Of a DNA stretch of 64,000 nt, positions 8,592-17,602 are shown one piece after another. The position numbers were made by a program, and so were the translations under genes. The stretch covers positions 21,538 through 85,537 of the forward strand of contig ONFO01000019.1 in assembly GCA_900317155.1 (NCBI GenBank), written 5' to 3'. The notes beneath the pieces were generated by a model, which had not been told where the DNA came from, searched no databases, and was given only the letters and a program-made list of their open reading frames with translations. This DNA is from an uncultured Bacteroidales bacterium. GTDB lineage: Bacteria > Bacteroidota > Bacteroidia > Bacteroidales > F082. Positions within the stretch are counted from its first letter, which is position 1. The number at the start of each line of letters is the position of its first letter.

Positions 8592-8854
8592 ACCGCTTCG
8601 ACATACTCATGGGTCAGTTCAAGTTCTTCGTCCAACATTTTGAGAACTTCTTCATGCGTATAAAAGTTACCTTCGGCAAAATCGCGCTCCGACTGGTCAA
8701 TTCTCGCCTCGATTTCCTCCATCGTGTATGGCTTGAGGACTTCTTCCTCAAGTTTGGCACGCTCTGACAGTTGCTTGGCCATCCATCGCATGTTACTCGG
8801 CGTGAGGGTGCTGTAGAGGTATTCGAGCAGGCTGGATAATGTTGCCTCGCTCAT
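8588..8854 (-). CDS. Antitoxin of ParE/RelE-type module
   Basis: An 88-residue acidic helical protein (SEATLSSLLEYLYSTL at the start, YTMEEIEARIDQSERDFAEG in the middle). Its stop overlaps the toxin start by four bases, the usual order of type II antitoxin then toxin. No HTH or AbrB motif is obvious, so the antitoxin family is not named here. The function follows from the position and from the recognised toxin. Since the toxin is frameshifted, the antitoxin may now be an orphan. A TACCTTTG box lies 43 bases upstream. Confidence 0.7.
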   Translation of the reverse strand: MSEATLSSLLEYLYSTLTPSNMRWMAKQLSERAKLEEEVLKPYTMEEIEARIDQSERDFAEGNFYTHEEVLKMLDEELELTHEYVEAV

Positions 8855-8896
8855 GGTTTTATTCCTTTCTCAATTGTCATAGGTTGTTTTCGGTTG

Positions 8897-8904
8897 CAAA
8901 GGTA
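8897..8904 (-). promoter_or_regulatory. -7 box TACCTTTG of the toxin-antitoxin operon
   Basis: Exact TAnnTTTG match on the minus strand followed by GC, 43 bases before the antitoxin ATG. Confidence 0.65.
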
Positions 8905-8910
8905 GTATTT

Positions 8911-9036
8911 TATTTGATTCAAAGATTCAAGATCTAAAATTCAAAATTCAAAGATTCAAAATTTAAGATTCAAGATTCAACATACCTCATACTTCATACC
9001 TCATTCAGCATTCCGCATTCCGCATTCAAAATCTTG
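8911..9036. repeat. Heptanucleotide array 3
   Basis: Same three-part order as arrays 1 and 2: ATTCAAA-type (with a few one-base slips), then ATACCTC/ATACTTC, then ATTCAGC/ATTCCGC, closing with ATTCAAA. It lies between the sugar transferase stop and the antitoxin promoter. Confidence 0.85.
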
Positions 9037-9060
9037 CCAAAAAAAACACGAGTCCGAATC

Positions 9061-10485
9061 CTACTTCCCTCGTCCTTGGATGACAATCAAGACGGTGTAA
9101 ATCAAAATCTTGATGTCGATGGCTAGGCTGACGTTCTCGATGTAGAGCACATCGTATTTCAGGCGTTCCACCATCTCATCCACATTCTCGGCATAGCCGT
9201 ATTTCACCTCGCCCCAGCTGGTGATGCCGGGCTTCACCTTGAGCAACAGGCGGTAATAGGGTGCCTTCTCCATGATCTTGTCGATGAAATACTGCCGCTC
9301 GGGACGGTAACCCACCAGCGACATGTCGCCTTTCAGCACGGTCCAGAACTGCGGGATCTCGTCCAAGCGCACCTTGCGCATGAACTTGCCGAACTTGGTG
9401 ATGCGCGGGTCGTCGTCGCTCGAGAGCATGGGCGTGCCGCTCGACTCGGCATCCACCCTCATGCTGCGGAACTTGGCCATCTTGAAAGGCTTGCCGCCCT
9501 TGCCGATGCGTTCCTGCACGTAGAAGACGGGGCCCTTCGAGGTCGCCTTCACGATGATGGCACAGGCGAGAAAAACAGGCGAAAGCACCACCAAGGCGAA
9601 AACCGAAGCCACGATGTCGAAAGCACGCTTCACCACCCTCTGCCACACGGGCATCAACTCGGGCGTGACCTGCACGAGCGGCGCCTGCCAGATGGCCGAC
9701 TGCTTGACCGTGCCGAAGACCAGGTCCTGCATGGCTGGGATAATCTTCACGTTGGCATCGGTGGAATCCACCACGGAGAGCAAGACCTTCATCGTCTCCA
9801 CCTCCGAACGCTCGATGGCGATGATGACCTCCTCGACATTCTTGCTTTTCACAATCTGCTCAATCTCACGATAGGAACCTAACCGCGGCAGGAACTCGCC
9901 CAACTTGTACTCTTTCTTGTCGTACACGTTGAGGAAGCCTATCACGCGGCGACCCGAAGGCTTCACCTCGTCCTCGATCTCCTTATAGATGGCGCAGGCG
10001 TTGTCGTTGCTGCCCACGATGAGCGTGTTGAACCCGATCTTCTTGCTCCTGATGCGCGAAATCACCGAGTTGGTGATGATGACACGCGGGATGTAGGTCA
10101 TCAGGAACTGGAGCGTGAACAAGGCTATAAACGACTGGTAATAGGATTTGTAGGAGACCACCTCGTCGTCGAGGATGACCACGAAGAAGAGGATGACCAC
10201 ACCCAAGAGCGTGATGAAGAAAGTCTGGCCGAGCTCCCTCAGCCTCGACTTCTGGTACACCTTCTCGTATGCACCCGTCACGGCATGGAGAATCAGCCAA
10301 CAGATGGGGATGATGAGGATGCCCAGCCAAAAGCTCGGGGTGACGAAGGAATGCGTGATGCGGTCCCAATAGTTGATATAAAGGTCTTCGTGGGCCTTGC
10401 GGAAAAAGTAAAACAACGTCCATGCCAGAATGGAAGCAATCCAATCGACGACGAAATAGAGCGATGCCAGCCTTTTCTTGTTCAT
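9061..10485 (-). CDS. Exopolysaccharide polyprenyl-phosphate sugar transferase (WcaJ/WbaP type)
   Basis: A 474-residue inner-membrane enzyme. Four N-terminal membrane helices (within 8-135) are followed by a CoA-binding-like Rossmann region (about 150-260). The bacterial sugar transferase catalytic domain spans about 282-474, with VKRAFDIVASVF, FKMAKFRSMR, DEIPQFWTVLKGDMSLVGYRPE and PGITSWGEVKYGY. Enzymes of this family move a sugar-1-phosphate from a nucleotide sugar to undecaprenyl phosphate, the first step of capsule, O-antigen or exopolysaccharide repeat synthesis. The sugar cannot be told from sequence. The start overlaps the stop of the upstream lipoprotein gene by one base, so the two are co-transcribed. 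Confidence 0.93.
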   Translation of the reverse strand: MNKKRLASLYFVVDWIASILAWTLFYFFRKAHEDLYINYWDRITHSFVTPSFWLGILIIPICWLILHAVTGAYEKVYQKSRLRELGQTFFITLLGVVILFFVVILDDEVVSYKSYYQSFIALFTLQFLMTYIPRVIITNSVISRIRSKKIGFNTLIVGSNDNACAIYKEIEDEVKPSGRRVIGFLNVYDKKEYKLGEFLPRLGSYREIEQIVKSKNVEEVIIAIERSEVETMKVLLSVVDSTDANVKIIPAMQDLVFGTVKQSAIWQAPLVQVTPELMPVWQRVVKRAFDIVASVFALVVLSPVFLACAIIVKATSKGPVFYVQERIGKGGKPFKMAKFRSMRVDAESSGTPMLSSDDDPRITKFGKFMRKVRLDEIPQFWTVLKGDMSLVGYRPERQYFIDKIMEKAPYYRLLLKVKPGITSWGEVKYGYAENVDEMVERLKYDVLYIENVSLAIDIKILIYTVLIVIQGRGK

Positions 10486-11447
10486 TAGTTCATGTTGCGA
10501 TAAAGCAGTTTCAGGTTATCGAAATAATAATAGCGCGGTTCGGAAGCGGGATGATAGAAATGGTTGTAGGCAACGTCCTCCCCTGTGGTGAGGTCGGAGG
10601 TGAAATAGATCTTGAAGTACGAAGCGCTCTGGTTTTTGTTCATATAAGGCCCGATGTTGATGTAGATTTTGTTCCAACGCTGGGGCTTGTCGTGGGTCTT
10701 GTCGGTCGGGGTCACCTTCACCAAAGGCAAACTCTCGAGGTAATAGTCGTGGTAGTATTTGACTCCGACAAAGAAGGTGTCGTTGCAGTTGTAGTCCATC
10801 TCGAGCAGGCAATACACGCCGTTGGTGCCTTTGTAGAAGTCGAACTCGTCGGAGGTGGTCATATAGAAATCCAAGGTATCGGGTGGCAGCTCCACCTTTC
10901 CCGACCAGAACGAATTGACCGAATGCCAGGCCTCAGGTCCGGTGACGCGGGCGACGCCGGGGAGGCTGTCGTAGTCGGGCAGCAGGGTGTTGGCGTTTTC
11001 GAAATCCTCCATCCATGCCACATTGGTGCCATCGCCGATGGGATAATAGCTCAGCGCTGGAGTGAGGTTGACGATGCTGTCCTCGGCAAGATTCAGATTG
11101 TTATACACCAAGGGCCGGTAGAAGGGGTACCTGTCGCGGGCATCCGAGCGGCCGTCCACCTTGATACCGCCATAGATGGCCACCTTGTGCGGTCCTTTCT
11201 TCAACACAGGGAAGGTGGTCGGGAGCTCGTAGGCTCCAATGAGCTGGTCGTCGACATACACCCAGGCGTCCGCGATTTTACTTGTGTTGGCGCCGTAGGT
11301 GAAATAATCCGTGAGCGAGTCCACCCCGATGGATTCGATATGGATGTAGGAAGGCACCTTCTGTGGACCCTGGATCTTATTGCACGAAGCAAGACTCAAG
11401 GCAAGAAGAAGTCCCCAAACGAAAAAAAGCGTAGATTTTCGATTCAT
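10485..11447 (-). CDS. Lipoprotein of unknown function linked to the sugar transferase
   Basis: 320 residues with a lipoprotein signal peptide (lipobox LASC, Cys22). The mature part is rich in aromatic residues and beta-prone segments (YFTYGANTSKIADAWVYVDD, VYCLLEMDYNCNDTFFVGV) and ends in a YYFDNLKLLYRN strand. It resembles Bacteroidales outer-membrane lipoproteins of polysaccharide clusters, but I do not recognise a named domain. The one-base overlap with the sugar transferase start suggests a shared transcript and a possible role in surface glycan handling; that role is inference. Confidence 0.75.
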   Translation of the reverse strand: MNRKSTLFFVWGLLLALSLASCNKIQGPQKVPSYIHIESIGVDSLTDYFTYGANTSKIADAWVYVDDQLIGAYELPTTFPVLKKGPHKVAIYGGIKVDGRSDARDRYPFYRPLVYNNLNLAEDSIVNLTPALSYYPIGDGTNVAWMEDFENANTLLPDYDSLPGVARVTGPEAWHSVNSFWSGKVELPPDTLDFYMTTSDEFDFYKGTNGVYCLLEMDYNCNDTFFVGVKYYHDYYLESLPLVKVTPTDKTHDKPQRWNKIYINIGPYMNKNQSASYFKIYFTSDLTTGEDVAYNHFYHPASEPRYYYFDNLKLLYRNMN

Positions 11448-11508
11448 AACACAGCGGTTAATTAATAAGGTAACGCAGTCCTCAGGTGAATATTGTAGAG
11501 ACCTTTCA

Positions 11509-12495
11509 TTATTTCTTCACTTTGGCAATGGAGGCGTCGACGGCATCGAGGATGCGGTAAGCCAACTTCAAGACATTGATTCCGTCGTCGATGGTGACGG
11601 CTGGCGTGGTGTTGTGGACGATGGCGCCATAGAAGCTCTCCAGCTCCGTCTTGATGGCGTTAATCGGATGGATTTCAGGCCGCTCAAAGGTGATTTGTTT
11701 CTCTGAGCCGTCGCCCAAGGTGATGGTGGCCGAGAGCGGGTTGTCGACATCGACCGTGTCGTGAATACGTGTGATCTCGGTCACTTTGTCCAGGAAGTCG
11801 ACGGTGATGTAGGCATCGGGTTGGAAGATGCGGGTCTTGCGCATGTTCTTCAAGGAAAGGCGTGAGGCCGTGAGGTTGGCCACGGCGCCGTTGGCGAACT
11901 CGATGCGGACGTTGGTGATGTCGGGCGTGGGACTCACGATGCTGACGCCGTTGGCGCTGATATGGGTGATCTCCGACTTGATGATGGTGAGCAGGATGTC
12001 GAGGTCGTGCACCATAAGGTCGAGGACGACAGGCACATCGGTGCCACGTGGGTTAAACAAAGCCAGACGATGTGCTTCGACAAATAGGGGCTCTTTGATG
12101 AAAGGCTCAGCCGCGATGAAAGCCGGGTTGAAGCGTTCCACATGCCCCACCTGCACCTTCACCCCCGCCTCGTCGGCCAGCTTCTTCAAGGCATTGGCCT
12201 CTTCGGGGGTAGCCACGATGGGCTTCTCGATGAAGACATGCTTGCGCTTCGCCAAGGCCTTGGAGGCGCACTCGAAATGACGGATGGTAGGCGTCACGAT
12301 GTCGACGACGTCGACGGCATCGATCAACGCATCGATGGAGTCGAAACAATGCAGCTGCATCTCCGTTTCCACTTGACGGGCGGTTTCGGCAGCGGGGTCG
12401 AAAAACCCCACCAAGTCAAATGCCTCAATCTGTTTGATGCAGTTGATATGGATTTTCCCGAGATGACCCGCTCCTAAAACACCAATTTTCAGCAT
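11509..12495 (-). CDS. Gfo/Idh/MocA family NAD(P)-dependent oxidoreductase
   Basis: 328 residues from ATG 12495, where MLKIGVLGAGHLGKIH gives the N-terminal dinucleotide-binding loop (GAGHLG); the longer upstream frame lacks family features. The EKP motif (HVFIEKPI, about residue 92) and the VGHVERFNPAF segment that follows are diagnostic. Members oxidise or reduce sugars and cyclitols. With the neighbouring sugar transferase, a role in nucleotide-sugar modification is plausible but not shown. It is separated from the lipoprotein gene by 61 bases. Confidence 0.88.
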   Translation of the reverse strand: MLKIGVLGAGHLGKIHINCIKQIEAFDLVGFFDPAAETARQVETEMQLHCFDSIDALIDAVDVVDIVTPTIRHFECASKALAKRKHVFIEKPIVATPEEANALKKLADEAGVKVQVGHVERFNPAFIAAEPFIKEPLFVEAHRLALFNPRGTDVPVVLDLMVHDLDILLTIIKSEITHISANGVSIVSPTPDITNVRIEFANGAVANLTASRLSLKNMRKTRIFQPDAYITVDFLDKVTEITRIHDTVDVDNPLSATITLGDGSEKQITFERPEIHPINAIKTELESFYGAIVHNTTPAVTIDDGINVLKLAYRILDAVDASIAKVKK

Positions 12496-12589
12496 ATTCC
12501 ACAGTTTTTCATCACGCCAACCCTTCGACAGGCGGAGAGGCTGGCCAAAATTTTCGGCAAAAATAGTTTTTTTATCGTTCGGTTTGCCG

Positions 12590-12597
12590 TAATTTCG
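12590..12597 (+). promoter_or_regulatory. Near-consensus -7 box TAATTTCG for pcm
   Basis: One mismatch to TAnnTTTG, 59 bases before the pcm ATG in the gap between divergent genes. Confidence 0.4.
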
Positions 12598-12656
12598 CGC
12601 CGCAAATCGAAAAACCCTAAGGTCGCGGAGCCCATCGAAGGGCCGACACACACGCT

Positions 12657-13322
12657 ATGAACACCAATTTAGAAGACACCTACCGCCACAAAGGCCTGCG
12701 CAAGCAACTCGTCGAGCAGCTGCGCGCGAAGGGCATCACCAACGAGGCCGTGCTGTCGGCCATCAACGAGGTGCCACGTCATATCTTCTTGGACTCCTCG
12801 TTTGTCGAGTTGGCCTATCAAGACATGGCCTTCCCTATCGGTTCGGGGCAGACCATCTCGCAGCCGCACACCGTCGCCTTCCAGACCCAGCTCCTGCAAG
12901 TGGAGAAAGGGATGAAGGTGCTCGAAATCGGGACGGGGTCGGGCTATCAGGCCTGCGTGTTGGCCGCTATGGGCGCCAAGGTGTTCACCATCGAGCGGCA
13001 ACGCAACCTCTATTTCAAGACCAAAGGCATCATCGAGCAACTGCCTTTTCGGGTGAAGACCTTCCTCGGCGACGGTTATGAAGGGCTGCCCACCTACGCT
13101 CCTTTCGACCGCGTCATCATCACCGCCGGTGCACCGAGCATCCCCGAGGCCCTCGTCCAACAGATGAAGACAGGGGGCATCATGGTCATCCCCATCGACC
13201 AACCTGAAAACGAAGGACAAACCATGCTGAGAGTCGTCAAATCTGACGATGGCAGCTTGAAACAAGAGTCCTTCGGCGACTTCAAGTTTGTGCCTATGCT
13301 CAAGGAGATTGGGAATGATTGA
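12657..13322 (+). CDS. pcm: Protein-L-isoaspartate O-methyltransferase
   Basis: A 221-residue cytoplasmic repair enzyme that methylates isoaspartyl residues with S-adenosylmethionine. Visible motifs: IPRHIFLD-like VPRHIFLDSSF (about 41-51), the substrate-binding QTISQPHTVAFQTQLL (about 65-80), and the SAM loop VLEIGTGSGYQACVLAAMGA (about 90-109). The length is standard for the family. It is divergent from the oxidoreductase gene. Confidence 0.94.
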   Translation: MNTNLEDTYRHKGLRKQLVEQLRAKGITNEAVLSAINEVPRHIFLDSSFVELAYQDMAFPIGSGQTISQPHTVAFQTQLLQVEKGMKVLEIGTGSGYQACVLAAMGAKVFTIERQRNLYFKTKGIIEQLPFRVKTFLGDGYEGLPTYAPFDRVIITAGAPSIPEALVQQMKTGGIMVIPIDQPENEGQTMLRVVKSDDGSLKQESFGDFKFVPMLKEIGND

Positions 13323-13407
13323 ATGTCGTTGCTGCAAAAACAGACTCACTCGTCGCTTTCATCAAAAAAAAATCACAAATTCTTTCTTACTATAAAAGAA
13401 AATGCAT

Positions 13408-13415
13408 TATCTTTG
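13408..13415 (+). promoter_or_regulatory. -7 box TATCTTTG for the leucine-rich-repeat protein
   Basis: Exact TAnnTTTG box followed by GC, 78 bases before ATG 13493. Confidence 0.6.
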
Positions 13416-13492
13416 CACGCTCAAAAGAATGGTTTCTTTGCATATCAAGAATTATATCAAACATATTAAAAATCAGACAAATAATAACAAAC

Positions 13493-15958
13493 ATGAAAGT
13501 AAAGACTTTACTATGGAATAAGGTTGCTAGAATGACCTTATTTGCTTTGCTGCTAATTGTCACAGGGACAATGAAAGCTATTGCCAACAACGACAATCAT
13601 GATGATGATGCCATTCTTCGTGCAAATTATGATTTTTCTTCTGTATGTGAAACAGGTCAAACATTGTACTACAAGATTACGAATCCTGCCCTTCATTACG
13701 TTAAGCTGGTTCATCCCAACTCTTCTAACGATGACCCATGGATATCATTTGTTGAGCCAACAGGAGCTATTACTCTTCCTGAAACCGTGTCAAATAACAA
13801 CATCACCTACACAGTAACAGCAATTGGCAACCACACTTTCAACAAATGCCACGGCCTAATAGGATCTTTGGTTATTCCTAGTACTATTACTGACATTGAA
13901 CAATTTGCTTTTGCAAACTGTGATCACTTTACGTCTTTAACTTTAAATGAAGGCTTAGAAATAATTGGACCTAGTGCATTCTTTCATTGTGGAGGTTTTA
14001 CTGGTTCACTCATTATTCCAAACTCAGTAGTTTCAATAGGCCACCATGCTTTTTCAACTTGTTCGGGTTTTAACGGCACCCTGTCCCTCTCAGAAGGACT
14101 GCAAAAAATCGAATATCGTGCTTTTGAAGAATGCAGCGGCTTCATTGGTTCTTTAATCATTCCCAATTCTGTAACTTCGGTGGGACAGTATGCATTTTTA
14201 AACTGCAGTAGCTTTAATGGCGAATTAAAACTTCCCGACGATATCACTTGGTTACAGATCAGTGTCTTTAAAGGTTGTTCCGGTTTTGTTGGCGATTTGG
14301 TCATTCCCAGATTAGTCAACCGTATTGGTAACGAAGCTTTTGCCAACTGCACTAGCTTCTCTGCAATTTACATTTGCTCTAATTCAGTTCCCTCAAAAGG
14401 CACTGAAAATAATTCATTTACTAGCATTAGCTCAAACATCCCGATTTATGTTCCATATTGCCTTGTCAGTGATTATACCAGCCAATGGAGTGTTTTCGGA
14501 TTCACCAATTATAAAGGCAGAAGCTTCTTTAATGCTGATGGAGATTGGTCAAATGTCAACAACTGGGCTTGTGGATCACTTCCTGAAGATAACCTGAACG
14601 TCATAGTTGCCGCAAACTGCAACGTGGATGAGACAGCAAACATCACTTCTGCTACCCTTCTCAAAGGCTACACCCTCTCCATTATGCCTGAAGCGGCTTT
14701 AACTAGCAATACCATCACCAACAAAGGTACTGCTGCAAACCTTGTCATCCAAGAAGGAGGTGAACTCTACCACAACAATACCGGAGTCCAAGCTACAGTT
14801 TTAAGATCCATCACAGCCTATAGCGAGATCAATAATCCAAGTAATGGATGGCATCTCATTGCATCACCGCTTGAAGGCAGCGTCTCCCTTGCATCTGTAG
14901 AGAATTTGCTCAGCAATAATTATGACCTCTATTACTATCATGAGCCCACTTATTATTGGATCAATCAAAAAGAAGAGGCAAATAATTTCACCACTTTGGA
15001 ATCAAGCAAGGGTTATATCTATGCAAATAATGAAGAAACCACTTTAGGATTTGCGGGTGTACTTAAAAAAGGTAATGAAACAGTAACCGTTTCTTCTTTG
15101 ACCTGCCAAGGAGAGTATTTGACCGGCTTCCACCTTATAGGTAATCCTTACGCTCACAATGTCACTTCCTATGCTTCTGAAAACGTTGCGGAAGAAGGTT
15201 GCTTCAGAATGAACTCGACAAAGGACGACCTCATCGTGAGTGAAATCTCCGAAGATTCACCCTTAAAACCAGCTGAAGGTTTCTTCATTTTGGCCGAGAA
15301 CGAAGACGCAACCATCACCTTCGGCAGTGCCAAGACACGTGATGAAGTGAAAAAAACGGGAAGCATTGTTTTAGACCTCAGCGAAAATGGTCAAATCACC
15401 GACCGCCTGATTGTCAAACGTAGCGAAGAAGACAAAGATTTCACCAAGTTGTCGCTCAGAGACAACCGCACCAAACTCTTTGCCTCGAAGGAAAATCAAG
15501 AATTGGCCATCATCGTTTGCAATGCCAATGAACAACCTGTCGACTTCAAGGCCGCCAAAAACAGCTCCTACACAATCAATGTGACCGTCAACGACCTGGA
15601 TGTGAAATACCTCCACCTCATCGACAATCTCACTGGTGAGAACATCGACCTCCTTGCCACTCCTTCCTACACCTTCAATGCAAGGACCACCGACTACGCA
15701 TCGCGTTTCAGACTGGTCTTCAATCCATTTGCTGACGATGACACGAACGAAAACTTCGCCTTTATCAGCGACGGTAACTTCATCATCGCCAACGAAGGTG
15801 TGGCCACGTTGCAAGTGATTGACGTGACAGGCCGCATCCTGAGCAGCGAGACCATCCGCGACAGCTTCACCAAACCCGTCACTTTGAGCAATGGCGTGTA
15901 TATCTTACGCCTCGTCAACGGTGACAATGTGAAGTCACAAAAGATTGTGGTTCGTTGA
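13493..15958 (+). CDS. BspA-type leucine-rich-repeat surface protein with T9SS sorting domain
   Basis: 821 residues from ATG 13493 (signal peptide with hydrophobic core TLFALLLIVTGT). Residues about 100-295 hold BspA/LRR_5 repeats of the form GSLIIPNSVTSVGQYAFLNC. After a linker comes the shared C-terminal module (GWHLIASPL at about 453, YLHLIDNLTGENIDLLATPS at about 706). A complete T9SS domain spans about 754-821 and ends LRLVNGDNVKSQKIVVR. BspA-like repeats bind host matrix proteins in oral Bacteroidales; the same role is inferred here. The N-terminal half is visibly more AT-rich than the C-terminal half, as if the gene were a fusion of two origins. A strong terminator follows. Confidence 0.9.
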   Translation: MKVKTLLWNKVARMTLFALLLIVTGTMKAIANNDNHDDDAILRANYDFSSVCETGQTLYYKITNPALHYVKLVHPNSSNDDPWISFVEPTGAITLPETVSNNNITYTVTAIGNHTFNKCHGLIGSLVIPSTITDIEQFAFANCDHFTSLTLNEGLEIIGPSAFFHCGGFTGSLIIPNSVVSIGHHAFSTCSGFNGTLSLSEGLQKIEYRAFEECSGFIGSLIIPNSVTSVGQYAFLNCSSFNGELKLPDDITWLQISVFKGCSGFVGDLVIPRLVNRIGNEAFANCTSFSAIYICSNSVPSKGTENNSFTSISSNIPIYVPYCLVSDYTSQWSVFGFTNYKGRSFFNADGDWSNVNNWACGSLPEDNLNVIVAANCNVDETANITSATLLKGYTLSIMPEAALTSNTITNKGTAANLVIQEGGELYHNNTGVQATVLRSITAYSEINNPSNGWHLIASPLEGSVSLASVENLLSNNYDLYYYHEPTYYWINQKEEANNFTTLESSKGYIYANNEETTLGFAGVLKKGNETVTVSSLTCQGEYLTGFHLIGNPYAHNVTSYASENVAEEGCFRMNSTKDDLIVSEISEDSPLKPAEGFFILAENEDATITFGSAKTRDEVKKTGSIVLDLSENGQITDRLIVKRSEEDKDFTKLSLRDNRTKLFASKENQELAIIVCNANEQPVDFKAAKNSSYTINVTVNDLDVKYLHLIDNLTGENIDLLATPSYTFNARTTDYASRFRLVFNPFADDDTNENFAFISDGNFIIANEGVATLQVIDVTGRILSSETIRDSFTKPVTLSNGVYILRLVNGDNVKSQKIVVR

Positions 15959-15978
15959 TGACCACAAATATGAGTAAA

Positions 15979-16012
15979 ATGAAAAAGCCGACCTTATGGC
16001 CGGCTTTTTCAT
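15979..16012. terminator. Bidirectional hairpin terminator
   Basis: ATGAAAAAGCCG (15979-15990) pairs perfectly with CGGCTTTTTCAT (16001-16012) around a 10-base loop. The built-in A- and T-runs let it serve both converging genes. Confidence 0.9.
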
Positions 16013-16030
16013 TTCAACAAAAACGCGTCT

Positions 16031-17551
16031 TCACTTCTTGAAGATACTACCCAGGATGGAACGCACAATGCTGTTGCCAAGATTACGTCCGATTGTCGAG
16101 GCGGTCGTGTTGAGCGTCTTCTCGAGGGCTTTCTGACCTGCCGATTTTTTCTTTCGGGTGGAGGTGCTTCTCGAGCTTGTGCTTCTCGAACGTTCTTTTT
16201 CTTTGGCTTCCTTAGCCTTCCTCTTCTCCTCTTCTTCTGCCTCTTTTTGGAGGCGTTTCTCTTCCTGCTTCTGCTGCTCTACAAGTAGTTCGTAGGCACT
16301 TTCCCTGTCGAAGCTCTTGTCGTAGATGCCATAGAGGCGCGACTTGCGTATCAAAGACTTGCGCTGGTCGTCGGTGATGGCTCCAATCTGACTGAGCGGG
16401 AAGAGGATTTTAGCCCGTTGCACGACACAAGGCGCGCCTTTCTCATCCAAGAACGACACCAGGGCTTCACCCGTGCCGAGTTCCAAAATGGCCGTCTCAG
16501 TGTTGAAGCTGGGGTTGGTGCGGAAGGTCTGGGCTGCTGCCTTGACTGCCTTCTGCTCTTTGGGCGTATAGGCGCGCAATCCATGAAGGACGCGGTTGCC
16601 CAACTGACCAGCAATGGCTTCAGGGATATCGTCGGGACTTTGGGTCACGAAATAAACGCCCACGCCTTTTGAACGCACCAAACGAATGACCTGCTCAATC
16701 TTGTCGACCAATGCCTTCGAGGTGTCCTTGAACAGCATGTGGGCTTCGTCGAAGAAGAATATCAGCTTGGGCAGTTCCAGGTCTCCGACTTCGGGCAGTT
16801 GGGTGTAGAGTTCGCTCAATAGCCACAACAGGAAGGTGGAATACAGCTTCGGGTTGAGCATCAACTTGTCGGCAGCCAACACATTCATCACGCCGCGACC
16901 GCCTTCGGTCTGGAGGAAATCCAATGCGTTGAAGGCAGGCTCGCCGAAAAAGATCTCACCGCCCTCAGCTTCCAAAGCAAGAAGCGCACGCTGTATGGCA
17001 CCCACACTCACCGATGAGACCGTACCGTAAGTGGTCGTGAACTCTCGAGCATTTTTCGCCACATAGTCCAGCATCATCCGCAGGTCTTTCATGTCGATGA
17101 GCAGCAAGCCACGGTCATCAGCAATCTTGAACACAATGTTCAAGATGCCCGTCTGGGTCTCGTTGAGGTCGAGAAGCCGCGCCATGAGCTGGGGACCCAT
17201 GTCGGATATAGTCGCCCTGAGCGGATGACCCTGTTCGCCATACACATCGAAGAAACGCGTCGGGCAACCATGGAACTGTGGGTTGGTGATGCCGAATTCG
17301 GGACAACGTTTCTCGATGAAACCGCTCATCTGTCCAGCCTGGCTGATGCCTGAGAGGTCACCCTTCATGTCGGCCATAAAGCAAGGCACGCCGGCCTGAC
17401 AAAAAGTTTCCGCCAACACCTGCAAGGTTACCGTCTTGCCCGTACCCGTGGCACCAGCTATCAAACCATGCCGGTTGGCCATCTTGCCAATCATATAGAT
17501 GGGACCATTATCGCAATGCGCGATGTAAAGTTGGTTGTCTTCAGTGTACAT
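16031..17551 (-). CDS. HerA-like ATPase, DUF853 (YjgR) family
   Basis: A 506-residue cytoplasmic P-loop ATPase. Walker A is GLIAGATGTGKTVTLQVLAE (about 29-48), Walker B is LIFFFDEAHMLF (about 264-275), and the arginine-finger region includes GVYFVTQSPDDIPEAIAGQLGNR. A basic, lysine- and glutamate-rich tail (about 425-485, EKRLQKEAEEEEKRKAKEAK) precedes a short hydrophobic end. The family is widespread but its biochemical role is unclear; a HerA-like DNA translocase activity is the usual guess. It stands alone between a terminator and trmB. Confidence 0.88.
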   Translation of the reverse strand: MYTEDNQLYIAHCDNGPIYMIGKMANRHGLIAGATGTGKTVTLQVLAETFCQAGVPCFMADMKGDLSGISQAGQMSGFIEKRCPEFGITNPQFHGCPTRFFDVYGEQGHPLRATISDMGPQLMARLLDLNETQTGILNIVFKIADDRGLLLIDMKDLRMMLDYVAKNAREFTTTYGTVSSVSVGAIQRALLALEAEGGEIFFGEPAFNALDFLQTEGGRGVMNVLAADKLMLNPKLYSTFLLWLLSELYTQLPEVGDLELPKLIFFFDEAHMLFKDTSKALVDKIEQVIRLVRSKGVGVYFVTQSPDDIPEAIAGQLGNRVLHGLRAYTPKEQKAVKAAAQTFRTNPSFNTETAILELGTGEALVSFLDEKGAPCVVQRAKILFPLSQIGAITDDQRKSLIRKSRLYGIYDKSFDRESAYELLVEQQKQEEKRLQKEAEEEEKRKAKEAKEKERSRSTSSRSTSTRKKKSAGQKALEKTLNTTASTIGRNLGNSIVRSILGSIFKK

Positions 17552-17556
17552 ATTTC

Positions 17557-17602
17557 GTTGATTTAAAATTCAAAATTTAAAAATTCAAAATTCAAAGATT
17601 CA
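17557..17602. repeat. Short AARATTY heptamer tract
   Basis: ATTTAAA ATTCAAA ATTTAAAA ATTCAAA ATTCAAAG ATTCA words between the HerA-like gene start and the trmB stop; same vocabulary as the 8-9 kb arrays. Confidence 0.7.

Noticed and set aside
7823-9036. CRISPR array
   Set aside because: The repeats are heptamers without unique spacers, and no cas genes are present.
10422-11465. Long open frame on the plus strand opposite the lipoprotein gene
   Set aside because: It is antisense to a gene with a lipobox and one-base operon overlap; its sequence is Val/Gly/His-rich as expected for a shadow frame, without a signal or domain.
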